Under the pieces are notes generated by a model. The model had not been told where the DNA came from, did not search any database, and saw only the letters and a list, made by a program, of their open reading frames with translations. From an uncultured Acetatifactor sp. (lineage in GTDB: Bacteria; Bacillota; Clostridia; Lachnospirales; Lachnospiraceae), in contig CANREV010000010.1 of assembly GCA_947629645.1 (NCBI GenBank), forward strand, positions 1-64,000: a stretch of DNA of 64,000 nucleotides, in the 5' to 3' direction. The translations under genes and the position numbers were made by a program. Shown one piece after another: positions 43,416 through 52,267 of the stretch. Each line of letters begins with the position of its first letter. The stretch's first letter is position 1.

Positions 43416-44708
43416 ATGAATGATTTATTATTAGTGGTATGTAATTGTTTATCCTGTTTTATTGTTACTGCAATTTTATTTCAGTTTATGAATGACAGAT
43501 ACAACAAGACATATCAAAACAAAGGCATTTATTATTTGATAGAGATAATTACAATTATAGTAATTTCTATTGTAAATCTCTATGATTTATGGAATTTAAA
43601 TTTAGTTGTGTGGGTCGTTGCTATCATTATTATCTCGAAATTCTTTTATTATGATGATTCTGATAATTCATTAAAGCGGATAATTGAATGTGAAGTTCTT
43701 ATTTTTTACATAGCAGTATGTGAGTCTTTAGGCGTTGTCTTTGTGGATTGGATGTTGAAATGGATTCAGATTGATATAAAAATAAGCACCATGCGTAGTT
43801 GTATGGAAATAACTTTTTCTAAAGTGATCGTTATATTTATGTATTATATGGTTTTTACCCGGCTAATGAGTAAGAAGAAAACTGCTTTTACCAAGGTACA
43901 ATGGGCGATTAACTTTATAATACTAATATATAGCCTGATAAATATGCTTGTAATTGCGGAAGGAGCATTACAGGGACAGGCAAATTTTATTTTGACGGTT
44001 AATATGGGGTGTATTGTTCTGGCTGACTTATATTTGCTGTATTTCGTGAAAGTCACAAATGAGAAGAACACTTTGGAAGGAGAAATCAAAATATTAGAAA
44101 AGCAGGCGGATATGCAATATAAGTATTATTTAGCTCAGGAACAGAAATATAATGTAACAGTGAATATATTACATGATGTGGACAAGCATGTGAAAAGTAT
44201 TGAAGCACTGCATGCAAGTGGAGAGAGTGGTGATGCAACAGAGTATATGAAAGAGATAAAAAACATGCTGGAACCGCTTATTCCTATTAAGTATACTGGA
44301 AATCCTATTCTTGATATTCTGCTTACTGATAAAGTTACTATCAGTAAAGAAAAGAGGATAACATTCAGTGTCAAAATTGATAATATCAAATTAGATTTTC
44401 TTGAAGCGATTGATGTAACCACAATTTTTGGAAATCTGATCGATAATGCAATCGAAGCAGCAGAAAAGGTGACAGGGGATAGATATATCAGGATTAATAT
44501 ATCTCCCTATAAAGAGATGGTTTTTATTAGGATAGAAAATACTTCACTACCGTTGAAGTGGAAAAATGGACTGCCTGTTTCTGAAAAAGGAAAGAACCAT
44601 GGTATAGGTCTGTTGAATGTCAAACGGAGTGTAGAAAAATATGATGGTGATATGACATTTGATCAGCAGGATAACGTAGTCACTGTTGACTTACTGTTAA
44701 ATTCATAG
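43416..44708 (+). CDS. AgrC/GHKL-type sensor histidine kinase
   Basis: A 430-residue membrane kinase. Six or seven hydrophobic helices occupy about residues 5-215. The cytoplasmic part has the phosphoacceptor His in NILHDVDKHVKSIE, an N-box NLIDNAIEAAEK and a G-box GKNHGIGLLNVKRSVEKY, matching the HPK10/GHKL kinases that sense peptides in quorum-sensing systems. No AgrB-like processing enzyme or obvious precursor peptide gene is present nearby, so the signal is unknown. The start at 43416 has GAGGCAAAGGAAG upstream. Confidence 0.9.
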   Translation: MNDLLLVVCNCLSCFIVTAILFQFMNDRYNKTYQNKGIYYLIEIITIIVISIVNLYDLWNLNLVVWVVAIIIISKFFYYDDSDNSLKRIIECEVLIFYIAVCESLGVVFVDWMLKWIQIDIKISTMRSCMEITFSKVIVIFMYYMVFTRLMSKKKTAFTKVQWAINFIILIYSLINMLVIAEGALQGQANFILTVNMGCIVLADLYLLYFVKVTNEKNTLEGEIKILEKQADMQYKYYLAQEQKYNVTVNILHDVDKHVKSIEALHASGESGDATEYMKEIKNMLEPLIPIKYTGNPILDILLTDKVTISKEKRITFSVKIDNIKLDFLEAIDVTTIFGNLIDNAIEAAEKVTGDRYIRINISPYKEMVFIRIENTSLPLKWKNGLPVSEKGKNHGIGLLNVKRSVEKYDGDMTFDQQDNVVTVDLLLNS

Positions 44709-44799
44709 ATAAAAGCAGTTTGAGGGGGGGGAGAAAGATTCATTCTTAAATTAAATTTATAGTTTGATATAGAAGCATCATCGTGTTTTGTATACAATC

Positions 44800-44837
44800 A
44801 AACCTCTCCTATGAATGGTCATCTTGGAGAGGTTTTT
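44800..44837 (+). terminator. Terminator after the two-component system
   Basis: AAACCTCTCC / GGAGAGGTTT stem with a 16-nt loop followed by a T run, separating the two-component genes from the next gene. Confidence 0.8.
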
Positions 44838-44975
44838 AATTGTGTACTTCGTGCACAAAAATCCATACCTCGTGATAGAAAGATAAAATTTAGATCTGCT
44901 TAGTCGATGAAACTAATGCAACGTTAAACAATTTATGGAAGTGTTTCTATGAAAACTAAACAAGGAGGTTGGTTT

Positions 44976-46214
44976 ATGAATGTATCAAATGTAGGTACAA
45001 AAGGAAGTGGAGACGTTCAACATGAAGCTTATCAACCAGTGCAGGAAAAAGCTAATTCAGCATCTGCACCAGAAACAAAAGAGGCGGGGGTGATTGTGGA
45101 GATATCTACAATGCCGGAAACGGCACAGAAGATGGCAGAAGCTATTCAACAACTTGCCAGTGGACATAACAGGCAGTATTTTGATGCACAGCGCATGGAA
45201 TCTGAAAACTATGTGCCTGCAACAACCACTGAAAACTCTGTAAGAAAAGTAAATGCAGTCAGTTCAACAGACACAATAGAAGCAAATAACAGGAATAGTA
45301 CTGTGACACATTCGTTTGTTACAGGGAAGTTCGATGAACAAAAAGCTTTATTTATAGAATTGGCAAAAAAGGGCAATTTAGCAGCTTCTTTAGAAACGAC
45401 AGAAAACCTGAATATGATGGCAGACAACATTCTTTCCTACTTTAATATGGAAGGATATGACCATAATGATGTTGAGTCTCTTGCCAGTCAGCTTGCTGAT
45501 GCTGCTGTCGAATATGGAAAACAGTTGGAAAATGGCAATGAAGAATTGGGAAGTTTAAAAACCAAATTGATCATAGGCGATACATCGCTAGATGCCGGGC
45601 AATTATTTGAGGTGCAAAGTGTATTGCAAAAATTGTATGAACAAGGGTATGTGACAACAGATATGAACGAAAGTGGAAATTATTCTGCGAAAACCATAAA
45701 AGAGGAATCGCTCGCTTATTCATGGGAACCGGGAACCTATGCCCAGCTTGGATTAAAAACAGCTCAATTATCTTATGCCTGCAATAAACTTGGAATGAGC
45801 GAAGAAGCAAAGAAAATGGTAACAGATACTTATGGAGAACGGGTGGAAAATACTATTAGTAAAGTGAATGACCAAAATAATTCTGTGCAAGAAGTGCTGG
45901 CTCAAACTCGGAAAAAGTTGTATCAGATGATTAAAGAGAAAAGTCCGGATGCATACGAACGGTATATGTCACAAGCTAAAAGCCGTAAACAGAGTAATCT
46001 TGTAGAAATAAGCCAGGAAACAAATACTGAGATTTATCAAATGTTTGCAAATTTGGATGTGAGCAGTATAGATAACTTTAAGATGAGCTTTGAAAAGGTA
46101 CTCTCTGATTTTCGTAAGTATTTTGGAAGTGATCCAACGGGCATTTATAGTGGAACAACGAGGGAAAATATACAGGTAGATGAGTTGGTAAATCGAATGT
46201 ATAAATTTTTATAA
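44976..46214 (+). CDS. Unknown protein associated with the AgrAC-like system
   Basis: A 412-residue hydrophilic protein starting MNVSNVGTKGSGDVQHEAYQ, with AAGGAGG upstream. It has no signal peptide, membrane segment or catalytic motif that I recognise. The N-terminal 80 residues are low-complexity and disordered (Gln/Glu/Ala/Ser), and the rest is predicted helical (NMMADNILSYFNMEGYDHND, then TYGERVENTISKVNDQNNS). The N-terminal pattern (M-x-I/V-S-N-x-G...YQPV) resembles other unassigned Lachnospiraceae proteins, from memory only. It shares the AT-rich composition of the neighbouring regulators and is likely part of their output. Confidence 0.75.
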   Translation: MNVSNVGTKGSGDVQHEAYQPVQEKANSASAPETKEAGVIVEISTMPETAQKMAEAIQQLASGHNRQYFDAQRMESENYVPATTTENSVRKVNAVSSTDTIEANNRNSTVTHSFVTGKFDEQKALFIELAKKGNLAASLETTENLNMMADNILSYFNMEGYDHNDVESLASQLADAAVEYGKQLENGNEELGSLKTKLIIGDTSLDAGQLFEVQSVLQKLYEQGYVTTDMNESGNYSAKTIKEESLAYSWEPGTYAQLGLKTAQLSYACNKLGMSEEAKKMVTDTYGERVENTISKVNDQNNSVQEVLAQTRKKLYQMIKEKSPDAYERYMSQAKSRKQSNLVEISQETNTEIYQMFANLDVSSIDNFKMSFEKVLSDFRKYFGSDPTGIYSGTTRENIQVDELVNRMYKFL

Positions 46215-46230
46215 TGCGAGGGGAACAGAC

Positions 46231-46755
46231 ATGCAAATAAATGGAAATGTTTTTATGGGTGTATATAATGAAAGGCGGGCGTTACAAAGTGCCGATTTCA
46301 GAATGGTAAGTGAGCATAAAGCGGATTCTGTTTCTGAAAAAGCAGCGAAGGCTATGCAGGAAATAAAACAACAAAGAAGCAGAACGGATAGAATGTTGCT
46401 GCCCGAAGATGCAAGAGCCTTTTTATGCAGTGAAGAAGGCTATAATAAAATGAAAAAAGATGTGGAAGATTTATATGCTAAGAACGCTATGCAGCAGAAG
46501 GAACTAATGAAGAATGATAAAAGCGATTCCTTCTGGGGCAATACGGGCAATCAGTGGATGGTTTTGAGCGAAAAATTATACAATAGTGGTTTTTACACGG
46601 ATATGTCAGATGAAGAGGTCGAGCAGGCGGAAACTACCCTTGCAAAAATCACAGCGGGAATGGATCATCTGAGCAGGACACTTTATCAGACAGGGATTGA
46701 ATTTAGTGATTACTATGGTCACGGTTCAAATTTTTTATGGATTCTAATGAAGTGA
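46231..46755 (+). CDS. Unknown protein, probable N-terminal half of a frame-broken gene
   Basis: A 174-residue hydrophilic helical protein starting MQINGNVFMGVYNERRALQS, with GCGAGGGG upstream. It ends LWILMK shortly after a T6 tract at 46730-46737. The next frame continues immediately with a similar charged helical composition, and one extra T would fuse the two into one protein of about 345 residues. It could be a real frameshift mutation, a slippage site or two overlapping genes. Its style resembles the 412-residue protein upstream. Function unknown. Confidence 0.65.
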   Translation: MQINGNVFMGVYNERRALQSADFRMVSEHKADSVSEKAAKAMQEIKQQRSRTDRMLLPEDARAFLCSEEGYNKMKKDVEDLYAKNAMQQKELMKNDKSDSFWGNTGNQWMVLSEKLYNSGFYTDMSDEEVEQAETTLAKITAGMDHLSRTLYQTGIEFSDYYGHGSNFLWILMK

Positions 46756-47261
46756 ATCTGGAATTAGAGTCCGCTACTGCCGCTTTAAAATATTTTAGCG
46801 AGAAATACATAGATAAAGAAAGGCAGGGTGAGTTCAATGAAATGATTGATCAATTTTATAAGCATAATACAACAATTATCAATGGGTATCAATCTCCGGC
46901 AGAGAGTTTCAATAAAGCAGTTAATGCCATATATAATGGACAATATGTGAATTCGCAGGTCAATAGCCCGTATAATCAGGTAATGAAAAACAGTAATTCG
47001 GGTATCGGTGCCAGTATTTACCTCGGCGGGGTATCGCATAGCGCTACGGAAAAGGCAGAGTACACCGAAGAAATAGCGCAGCTATTTGAACAATTAAGGA
47101 CAAATGCTGATGCTGTGGATTCTATCTGGAAGCAGATTGAAGATGCCTTTGCAGGATATGCGACAAAAGACAGTGATGACGCCCAAATTCAAAATTATGT
47201 TTTGGAACAATCAAAGCATACTTTTAATCGAATCAAGGGATATTGGGCAGAATTGCTGTAG
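46737..47261 (+). CDS. Unknown protein, probable C-terminal half of a frame-broken gene
   Basis: A 174-residue open frame starting at ATG 46737 (MDSNEVNLELESATAALKYF), overlapping the previous gene by 19 bp in another frame. There is no ribosome binding site before this ATG (only TTTTTT), which favours its being a continuation of the preceding gene. The sequence is helical and charged (EYTEEIAQLFEQLRTNADAV, KHTFNRIKGYWAELL). No function is recognised. Confidence 0.6.
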   Translation: MDSNEVNLELESATAALKYFSEKYIDKERQGEFNEMIDQFYKHNTTIINGYQSPAESFNKAVNAIYNGQYVNSQVNSPYNQVMKNSNSGIGASIYLGGVSHSATEKAEYTEEIAQLFEQLRTNADAVDSIWKQIEDAFAGYATKDSDDAQIQNYVLEQSKHTFNRIKGYWAELL

Positions 47262-47324
47262 TATATATTCATAACTTTTGCTCTTTTGATGCAAAGGCAT
47301 AAATAGTGTCTGCTCATGTAGTAC

Positions 47325-47451
47325 TAATCCTGGGGTTTATTAAAGCCATATTTACCCATTTACAGTCAAAACGGATAAGGCAAAACAGGCAGATCCCAAT
47401 CACTCCATAAGCCGCCATATAGGACGCCGCACGGGTCTCTGTCTGGAAAAC
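47325..47451 (-). pseudogene. Remnant of a LIC_10190-like membrane protein gene
   Basis: This 127-bp stretch is about 90% identical to 47949-48076, inside the intact membrane protein gene. In the matching minus frame it encodes VFQTETRAASYMAAYGVIGI and FDCKWVNMALI, with only a few changes. The remaining gene is missing, so it is a fragment of a duplicated or paralogous copy. Confidence 0.8.
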
Positions 47452-47483
47452 TTTTTGTAAAATGGGTTGATAAATGTGTTTTC

Positions 47484-47522
47484 TTTCGGCTATAATAATA
47501 TCGAATATTAAATCAGCCGAAA
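47484..47522 (+). promoter_or_regulatory. Inverted repeat before the truncated ATPase gene
   Basis: TTTCGGCT (47484-47491) and AGCCGAAA (47515-47522) form a perfect 8-bp inverted repeat around an AT-rich centre containing TATAAT. It could be a promoter with an operator, ending 14 nt before the GTG start. Confidence 0.45.
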
Positions 47523-47535
47523 GGGGCGCTGTATC

Positions 47536-47757
47536 GTGTATATCAATAGACACGCTGAAAAAACCGTGCAGGAGCTTGCGCAAATGTTTGGGGCTGTGCT
47601 GGTTGCCGGACCCAGACAGGTCGGCAAAACCACCATGTTGGCGCAATTGACAGGCGGGATGAACTGCGCTACATTGGACGATCCCATACTCCGGGCAAGC
47701 ACGGGGGAGGAAAGCGGGACCTTTTTTAGGGATAATTTGTCACGGGGCCGTATGTAG
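47536..47757 (+). pseudogene. Truncated DUF4143-type ATPase (N-terminal fragment)
   Basis: Starting at GTG 47536 with AAAGGGG upstream, this 73-residue frame encodes MYINRHAEKTVQELAQMFGA followed by the Walker A motif AGPRQVGKTT and MNCATLDDPILRAST. That is the beginning of an AAA ATPase of the DUF4143 family, normally about 400 residues. Similarity stops at FFRDN (about 47735), where sequence belonging to the end of the neighbouring membrane protein gene begins. The fragment is therefore a remnant at a rearrangement junction. Confidence 0.82.
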
Positions 47758-49435
47758 TAAATTCAACATTTCTGTACTCTTCCTTCACCCTGAAACCTTC
47801 TGACAGGTCCTTTCCTCTAAGTTCTATCGAAGTTAAATGATATTCCGTCAGGCTGCTTGGAAAGCAATGATACCCGATCGTGTCACCCTCTGCAGGAACA
47901 TATACGGTCAGACCTTCCCACGTGACCTCCCTGTACGGCATGTAATAATAATCCTGTGGTTTTATCAAAGCCATATTTACCCATTTACAGTCAAAACGGA
48001 TAAGGCAAAACAGGAAGATCCCAATCACTCCATAAGCCGCAATATAGGACGCCACTCGGGTCTTTGTTTGGAAAACATCACATAGTCTCAGGCAGATGGC
48101 CGGAAGCAGCAGCAGGTATGCTCCCCCGTAACGTGTCAGAGGGGCTGAGAAAAACCACAGAAGCAGCTGTATTGCGCTTGTTGCCGCCAAAACACATATA
48201 ATCCAATCGATCCTTCTTTTTTTCCATTGGAAGAACAGGCGAACGATCAGACCAATAATGCAGATTATATTGACGCCAAACAGAAACTTATACCATACGT
48301 TAAGCGTCAGGTACCAGACCGGAAACCACTGCTTAAAGCCTGCATTGTAAAGTTCTATGCTTTTCATTCCTCTTCCCCATGCCATAATTTCCATTTTATC
48401 AAAATCTACAAGGGAAGCCGGCATCTTCCAATCGACATCAAATAAATCAATGGCGGAATAAGGATAAAGCAGATATCCTGAGATAATTACATTTCTGACT
48501 AAAAATGGAAGAATCACAACGATACCTGAAGTCAAAAGTTTAAAAATTTCCCGAAAACGTTTCTCTTTCAAAAGCATCACCGCCGGATATACCGCAAGTA
48601 ATATCATACCGCCGGAAGATAACTTTATTGTCACAGCCCATACCACAAAGACACACAATTCCCCATACTTCATGATCTCAGGCTCTTTTTTTTCTCGTAA
48701 TTCCGCCCATTTGGCCGCAATATACAACACAAGGCCCTGGGTCATAACATCTGACCCAGGCGCTGATAAAGACCTCAGGACCTCATCTCCCATAAAATAA
48801 ATCATTAAAGCCAGCTTTAAGAAGTCGGATATCTTAAGTGTTTCCTTCTTCCAAACAGATAAAGTGCTCATGGAATAGACAATGAAAATAGCAGCCACCA
48901 GACAATTCAAAGAGTGTAAAGACCGATTCAGAGTAAAACGCCAACTGAATAATGCCTGTAGACAGAAAAAAGCGCTGTTATATGCAAATCGATTATGCAA
49001 ATTTCCCAGCCCTTTTACAACGCCGTATTCTTCTACCCAGCGAATCGCCTGAGCATGGTACAAATAGGTGTCATACAAAGAAGTACTTCCTGAACTTACC
49101 CAAAGAAGTATCCCTCCAACTAATACAGCAATAATGCAATATCTGCAAAAGTGACTGCTGCGGACACAGCCAACCACATAACCTGCCATAGGCTTACGTA
49201 ACATTATCATAACCGCGATCACTGCGATGCCTAATAAAACATTGGCACCCCCCCCAACCCTTTTAAAACAGCTGAACACCTGGGCATACACAGTGGCCAC
49301 GCATAATCCCCGCAAGAGTACCATGTCCAGGCTGCCATAAATATGTTTCTTACCATATAAAATCCCTGTTGCGCCCAATCCCAAAACAAAGCAGGTTCCT
49401 ATTACCCACATCCAGTTTATCATATTCACAAGCAT
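47726..49435 (-). CDS. LIC_10190-like polytopic membrane protein
   Basis: A 569-residue membrane protein with about 12 hydrophobic helices and a hydrophilic C-terminal domain (about 500-569). The loop segment YDTYLYHAQAIRWVEEYGVV and GNLHNRFAYNSAFFCLQALF is characteristic of LIC_10190-type proteins, which resemble GT-C (ArnT/PMT-like) glycosyltransferases and are found in surface-polysaccharide loci. The Asp after the first helix (SLYDTY) is in the position of a GT-C catalytic residue. The start at 49435 follows GAGGGTAAAAGT. An 8-base G tract in the coding strand (VGGGAN, 49248-49255) is a possible slippage site. The gene end borders a rearrangement. Confidence 0.8.
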   Translation of the reverse strand: MLVNMINWMWVIGTCFVLGLGATGILYGKKHIYGSLDMVLLRGLCVATVYAQVFSCFKRVGGGANVLLGIAVIAVMIMLRKPMAGYVVGCVRSSHFCRYCIIAVLVGGILLWVSSGSTSLYDTYLYHAQAIRWVEEYGVVKGLGNLHNRFAYNSAFFCLQALFSWRFTLNRSLHSLNCLVAAIFIVYSMSTLSVWKKETLKISDFLKLALMIYFMGDEVLRSLSAPGSDVMTQGLVLYIAAKWAELREKKEPEIMKYGELCVFVVWAVTIKLSSGGMILLAVYPAVMLLKEKRFREIFKLLTSGIVVILPFLVRNVIISGYLLYPYSAIDLFDVDWKMPASLVDFDKMEIMAWGRGMKSIELYNAGFKQWFPVWYLTLNVWYKFLFGVNIICIIGLIVRLFFQWKKRRIDWIICVLAATSAIQLLLWFFSAPLTRYGGAYLLLLPAICLRLCDVFQTKTRVASYIAAYGVIGIFLFCLIRFDCKWVNMALIKPQDYYYMPYREVTWEGLTVYVPAEGDTIGYHCFPSSLTEYHLTSIELRGKDLSEGFRVKEEYRNVEFTTYGPVTNYP

Positions 49436-49663
49436 ACTTTTACCCTCATTTCGGTTCCTGTCATGTCTCCCCATTTTCATTTCCTATTGATAACGGGCAG
49501 ACAATCTCTATTCCCATAGTATATCGGAAGTTTATAAGAATTGTAAAGGAAAATCTGGGTTCATGTCTGTATACACGCGGAATGCTGCAGCATTTGCAGC
49601 TGTGAAAAAATTTGTCAATGAACACTTGACAGTAACCCTGGAAACATCTATTTGTAGTTATGA

Positions 49664-49692
49664 TTGATTTTTTGAATACAGTAGGGTACAAT
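49664..49692 (+). promoter_or_regulatory. Probable promoter of the Phd/YefM-type antitoxin gene
   Basis: TTGATT (49664-49669), a 17-nt spacer and TACAAT (49687-49692), about 50 nt before the ATG. The rest of the 304-bp gap 49436-49739 shows no gene. Confidence 0.55.
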
Positions 49693-49739
49693 AAAAAATG
49701 ATATTATTAAGATAAAATTTTGATAAGGAGTGAAAACAT

Positions 49740-49952
49740 ATGTTGCAGATCAGACCTGTTTCCGATTTAAGAAATAAGTTCCCGGACATTGAGAAAATTG
49801 TCAATGCGGGTGAACCTGTATATTTGACGAAAAACGGATATGGCGCAATGGTAGTACTTAGTCTGGAAGAATATTCGAGACTGACAGACAGGGTAGAAGG
49901 AGCATTGGATAAGGCGGACAGGCTTGCGGCAGAGGATGCGGTGCGCAAATAG
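49740..49952 (+). CDS. Phd/YefM-family antitoxin, apparently orphan
   Basis: A 70-residue protein starting MLQIRPVSDLRNKFPDIEKI, with the family pattern LTKNGYGAMVVLSLEEYSRL. AAGGAG precedes the ATG. Phd/YefM antitoxins bind DNA through the N-terminus and neutralise a RelE/Doc-type toxin with the C-terminal tail. No toxin gene follows: the next frame, 16 bp downstream, is a lipoprotein. It may act in trans, be a remnant, or regulate the lipoprotein. Confidence 0.85.
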   Translation: MLQIRPVSDLRNKFPDIEKIVNAGEPVYLTKNGYGAMVVLSLEEYSRLTDRVEGALDKADRLAAEDAVRK

Positions 49953-49968
49953 TGTGGGGGAAATAAAA

Positions 49969-52251
49969 ATGTTGAAAAAATTGCTTGTATGGCTGCTGGA
50001 AGTTTCGCTTATCTTCGGAATGGCATCATGCGCGCCAATACAAGCGGGAAATCCTGTAAGTGAAAATCCCGCAGAGCAGAATCTTACGCAGTCGGAAAGA
50101 GAGGAAAGCTCTGCATTCGGCGCGCAGTATACCTATTCTGGTAAGATCGTTAATTTGACGGAAGACAGCATCCCGGGGATTCCTGCGGGCAGCGATGTGG
50201 TGGTCCATGATATGGCGGGATGTGGGGAAAAGGTGCATGTCCTGCTGGAAGTAAGGGAATGGGGCGAGGAGCCGGAGGACAACACGCAGAAAGCTGAATA
50301 CACAAGCTATTATCAGGTATTTTCCTGTATGGCGGACGGGAGTGGAATGACGGTATCGGAAAAGATACAGCTGCCGGAGAGCAACGGGTATGTGAATGAC
50401 CTCATTGTATCTGAAGATGGCTGTGTGGCCGCGTTGTTTTATTCCGATGCGGGGGAAAATGTAAGGCTGTTGTTCTGGGACGCATTCCGGAATGTTCATT
50501 GGGAAAAACAGGCTGCGGCGGGAGGATATCTGTTTTTCCGGAAAGATGGCTTAGTCCTGCTTACTACAAAGGGGGAAGCGCGGGAGATACTTTATTATGA
50601 TTTCCAGGGGGAACTGACAGACAGGGTGGAAGCGGACGGGGAAATTTTTGACGGATTCCAGAGCTGTTACTTTATGCCGGACGACAGGTTCCTTATGATC
50701 GGGTCAGATCAGGAAGGGATGCCCTATGCGGAATGGTACGATCCAAAAACAGGCGGGCAGGAGAGACAGATGCTGCCGGATATCTGCAGCCGGTATCAGA
50801 CTTTTCAGGGAACCACGGCAGATCTCCTGCTGTGTGACTTGTCGGGAATCTATCAGTCAGAGCCGGACGGGGAAGGGCTTACGGAGTTGTTTTCCTATGT
50901 GGACGCGGATCTGGACATTGGCGGATTCCAGATGGTATATCAGATAGACGAAAGACGTCTGGCGGGGACCTTTTCTGAAGACGGCGTACAAAAACTGGGG
51001 ATGTTTGAGCGCGTCCGGGTGCCGGAAGAATCGCAAAAGCAGATCGTGGTACTGGGTATCACAGGTGAGCTGGGCACGGGGTTAAGGAGGCAGATCCTGA
51101 CTTTTAATCGGGGAAATAGCCGGTATCGGATTCGCATAAAACAGTATATTTCCTATGACGAAGAATTAAACGCCATAGCGCAGTTAAATACGGATATCCT
51201 GTCAGGGAATATGCCCGATATTCTCCTGGTTGATGATAAGATGCCCCTGCAGAGCTATCTTAGGAAAGGTCTGCTGGCAGACGTGGGCAGGCTGATAGAG
51301 GAGGACGCAGAACTCGATAGCACGCAGTTTATGGAAAATGTGCTGGACGCTTATCGGGTGGACGGAACCCTGTACTATGTGATTCCCGCTTTTTGTGTGG
51401 ATACCCTTGTGGCGAAGCGGTCAAAAGTGGAAGACAAAAGAGGCTGGAATCAGGATGAATTTTTGGCGGTGCTGTCAGGACTTCCCCGGGAAACGGAAGT
51501 GCTGTCCGAAACCTCCAGGTACGATTATCTGTGGGATTACATGAGAGTGTGCGGCAGGGAGTATGTTGACATAGATACGGGAACATGTGATTTCCGAGGA
51601 GAAGACTTTGTATCCGCGCTGCAGTTTGCCAGGACCCTTCCGGAAACTGTGGAAGAGTCTGATGTTGATGTTAACCATTTTGATTTGCGGTATCTGGAGG
51701 ACAGGGCGCTGCTTCAGCCGGTCACCATCCGGAAACTGTCGGATCCGGCCGTCTGGATTTATGGCTCCATGGGGGAGGAAATCTCCTATGTGGGATATCC
51801 TGCAGAAAACCGGGAGGGTTCCTGCATCCGTGCCTGTGAGGTGAGTTTTGTGTTGTCCCAAAAGAGCGGCAGTCTGGACGGAGCCTGGGAATTTGCAAGA
51901 ACTTTCCTGACAGAGGATTTCCAGAGGGACAGGCTGTATGAAGTATTGGATGAGGGCGGCCTGCCGGTCCGAAAGGATATTTTTAAAGAGAGGATGCAGC
52001 GGGCGATGGCGCAGGATGGATACTGTTTTATCAATGATGAATTTATCCCGATCCCGCCCATGACGCAGGAGCAGGTGGACAGAACGGTTGATTTTATAGA
52101 AAATCTGCACAATCCGGCGTTTGAGGATGAGGTAATTATGAATATCATCTGTGAAGAGGCGGAAAGCTTTTTTCAGGGACAGAAGACCGCGGAAGATGTG
52201 GCAGGAGTGATCCAAAACAGAGTGCAGCTTTACCTGGACGAAGGGATGTAA
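49969..52251 (+). CDS. Lipoprotein with N-terminal propeller-like region and extracellular solute-binding domain
   Basis: A 760-residue lipoprotein. The signal peptide ends in the lipobox GMASC with C21 as the lipidation site. Residues about 45-360 contain repeated beta-rich segments (FSCMADGSGMTVSEKIQLPE, YFMPDDRFLMIGSDQEGMP) suggestive of a beta-propeller. From about residue 365 a family 1 solute-binding protein follows (VVLGITGELGTGLRRQILTF, ILSGNMPDILLVDDKMPLQS). It is about twice the usual length. No ABC permease genes are adjacent, so it may be a sensor or orphan binding protein rather than a transporter component. The start MLKKLLVWLL has GGGGGAAATAAAA upstream. Confidence 0.82.
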   Translation: MLKKLLVWLLEVSLIFGMASCAPIQAGNPVSENPAEQNLTQSEREESSAFGAQYTYSGKIVNLTEDSIPGIPAGSDVVVHDMAGCGEKVHVLLEVREWGEEPEDNTQKAEYTSYYQVFSCMADGSGMTVSEKIQLPESNGYVNDLIVSEDGCVAALFYSDAGENVRLLFWDAFRNVHWEKQAAAGGYLFFRKDGLVLLTTKGEAREILYYDFQGELTDRVEADGEIFDGFQSCYFMPDDRFLMIGSDQEGMPYAEWYDPKTGGQERQMLPDICSRYQTFQGTTADLLLCDLSGIYQSEPDGEGLTELFSYVDADLDIGGFQMVYQIDERRLAGTFSEDGVQKLGMFERVRVPEESQKQIVVLGITGELGTGLRRQILTFNRGNSRYRIRIKQYISYDEELNAIAQLNTDILSGNMPDILLVDDKMPLQSYLRKGLLADVGRLIEEDAELDSTQFMENVLDAYRVDGTLYYVIPAFCVDTLVAKRSKVEDKRGWNQDEFLAVLSGLPRETEVLSETSRYDYLWDYMRVCGREYVDIDTGTCDFRGEDFVSALQFARTLPETVEESDVDVNHFDLRYLEDRALLQPVTIRKLSDPAVWIYGSMGEEISYVGYPAENREGSCIRACEVSFVLSQKSGSLDGAWEFARTFLTEDFQRDRLYEVLDEGGLPVRKDIFKERMQRAMAQDGYCFINDEFIPIPPMTQEQVDRTVDFIENLHNPAFEDEVIMNIICEEAESFFQGQKTAEDVAGVIQNRVQLYLDEGM

Positions 52252-52267
52252 ATGTCTTCCCGGTTCT

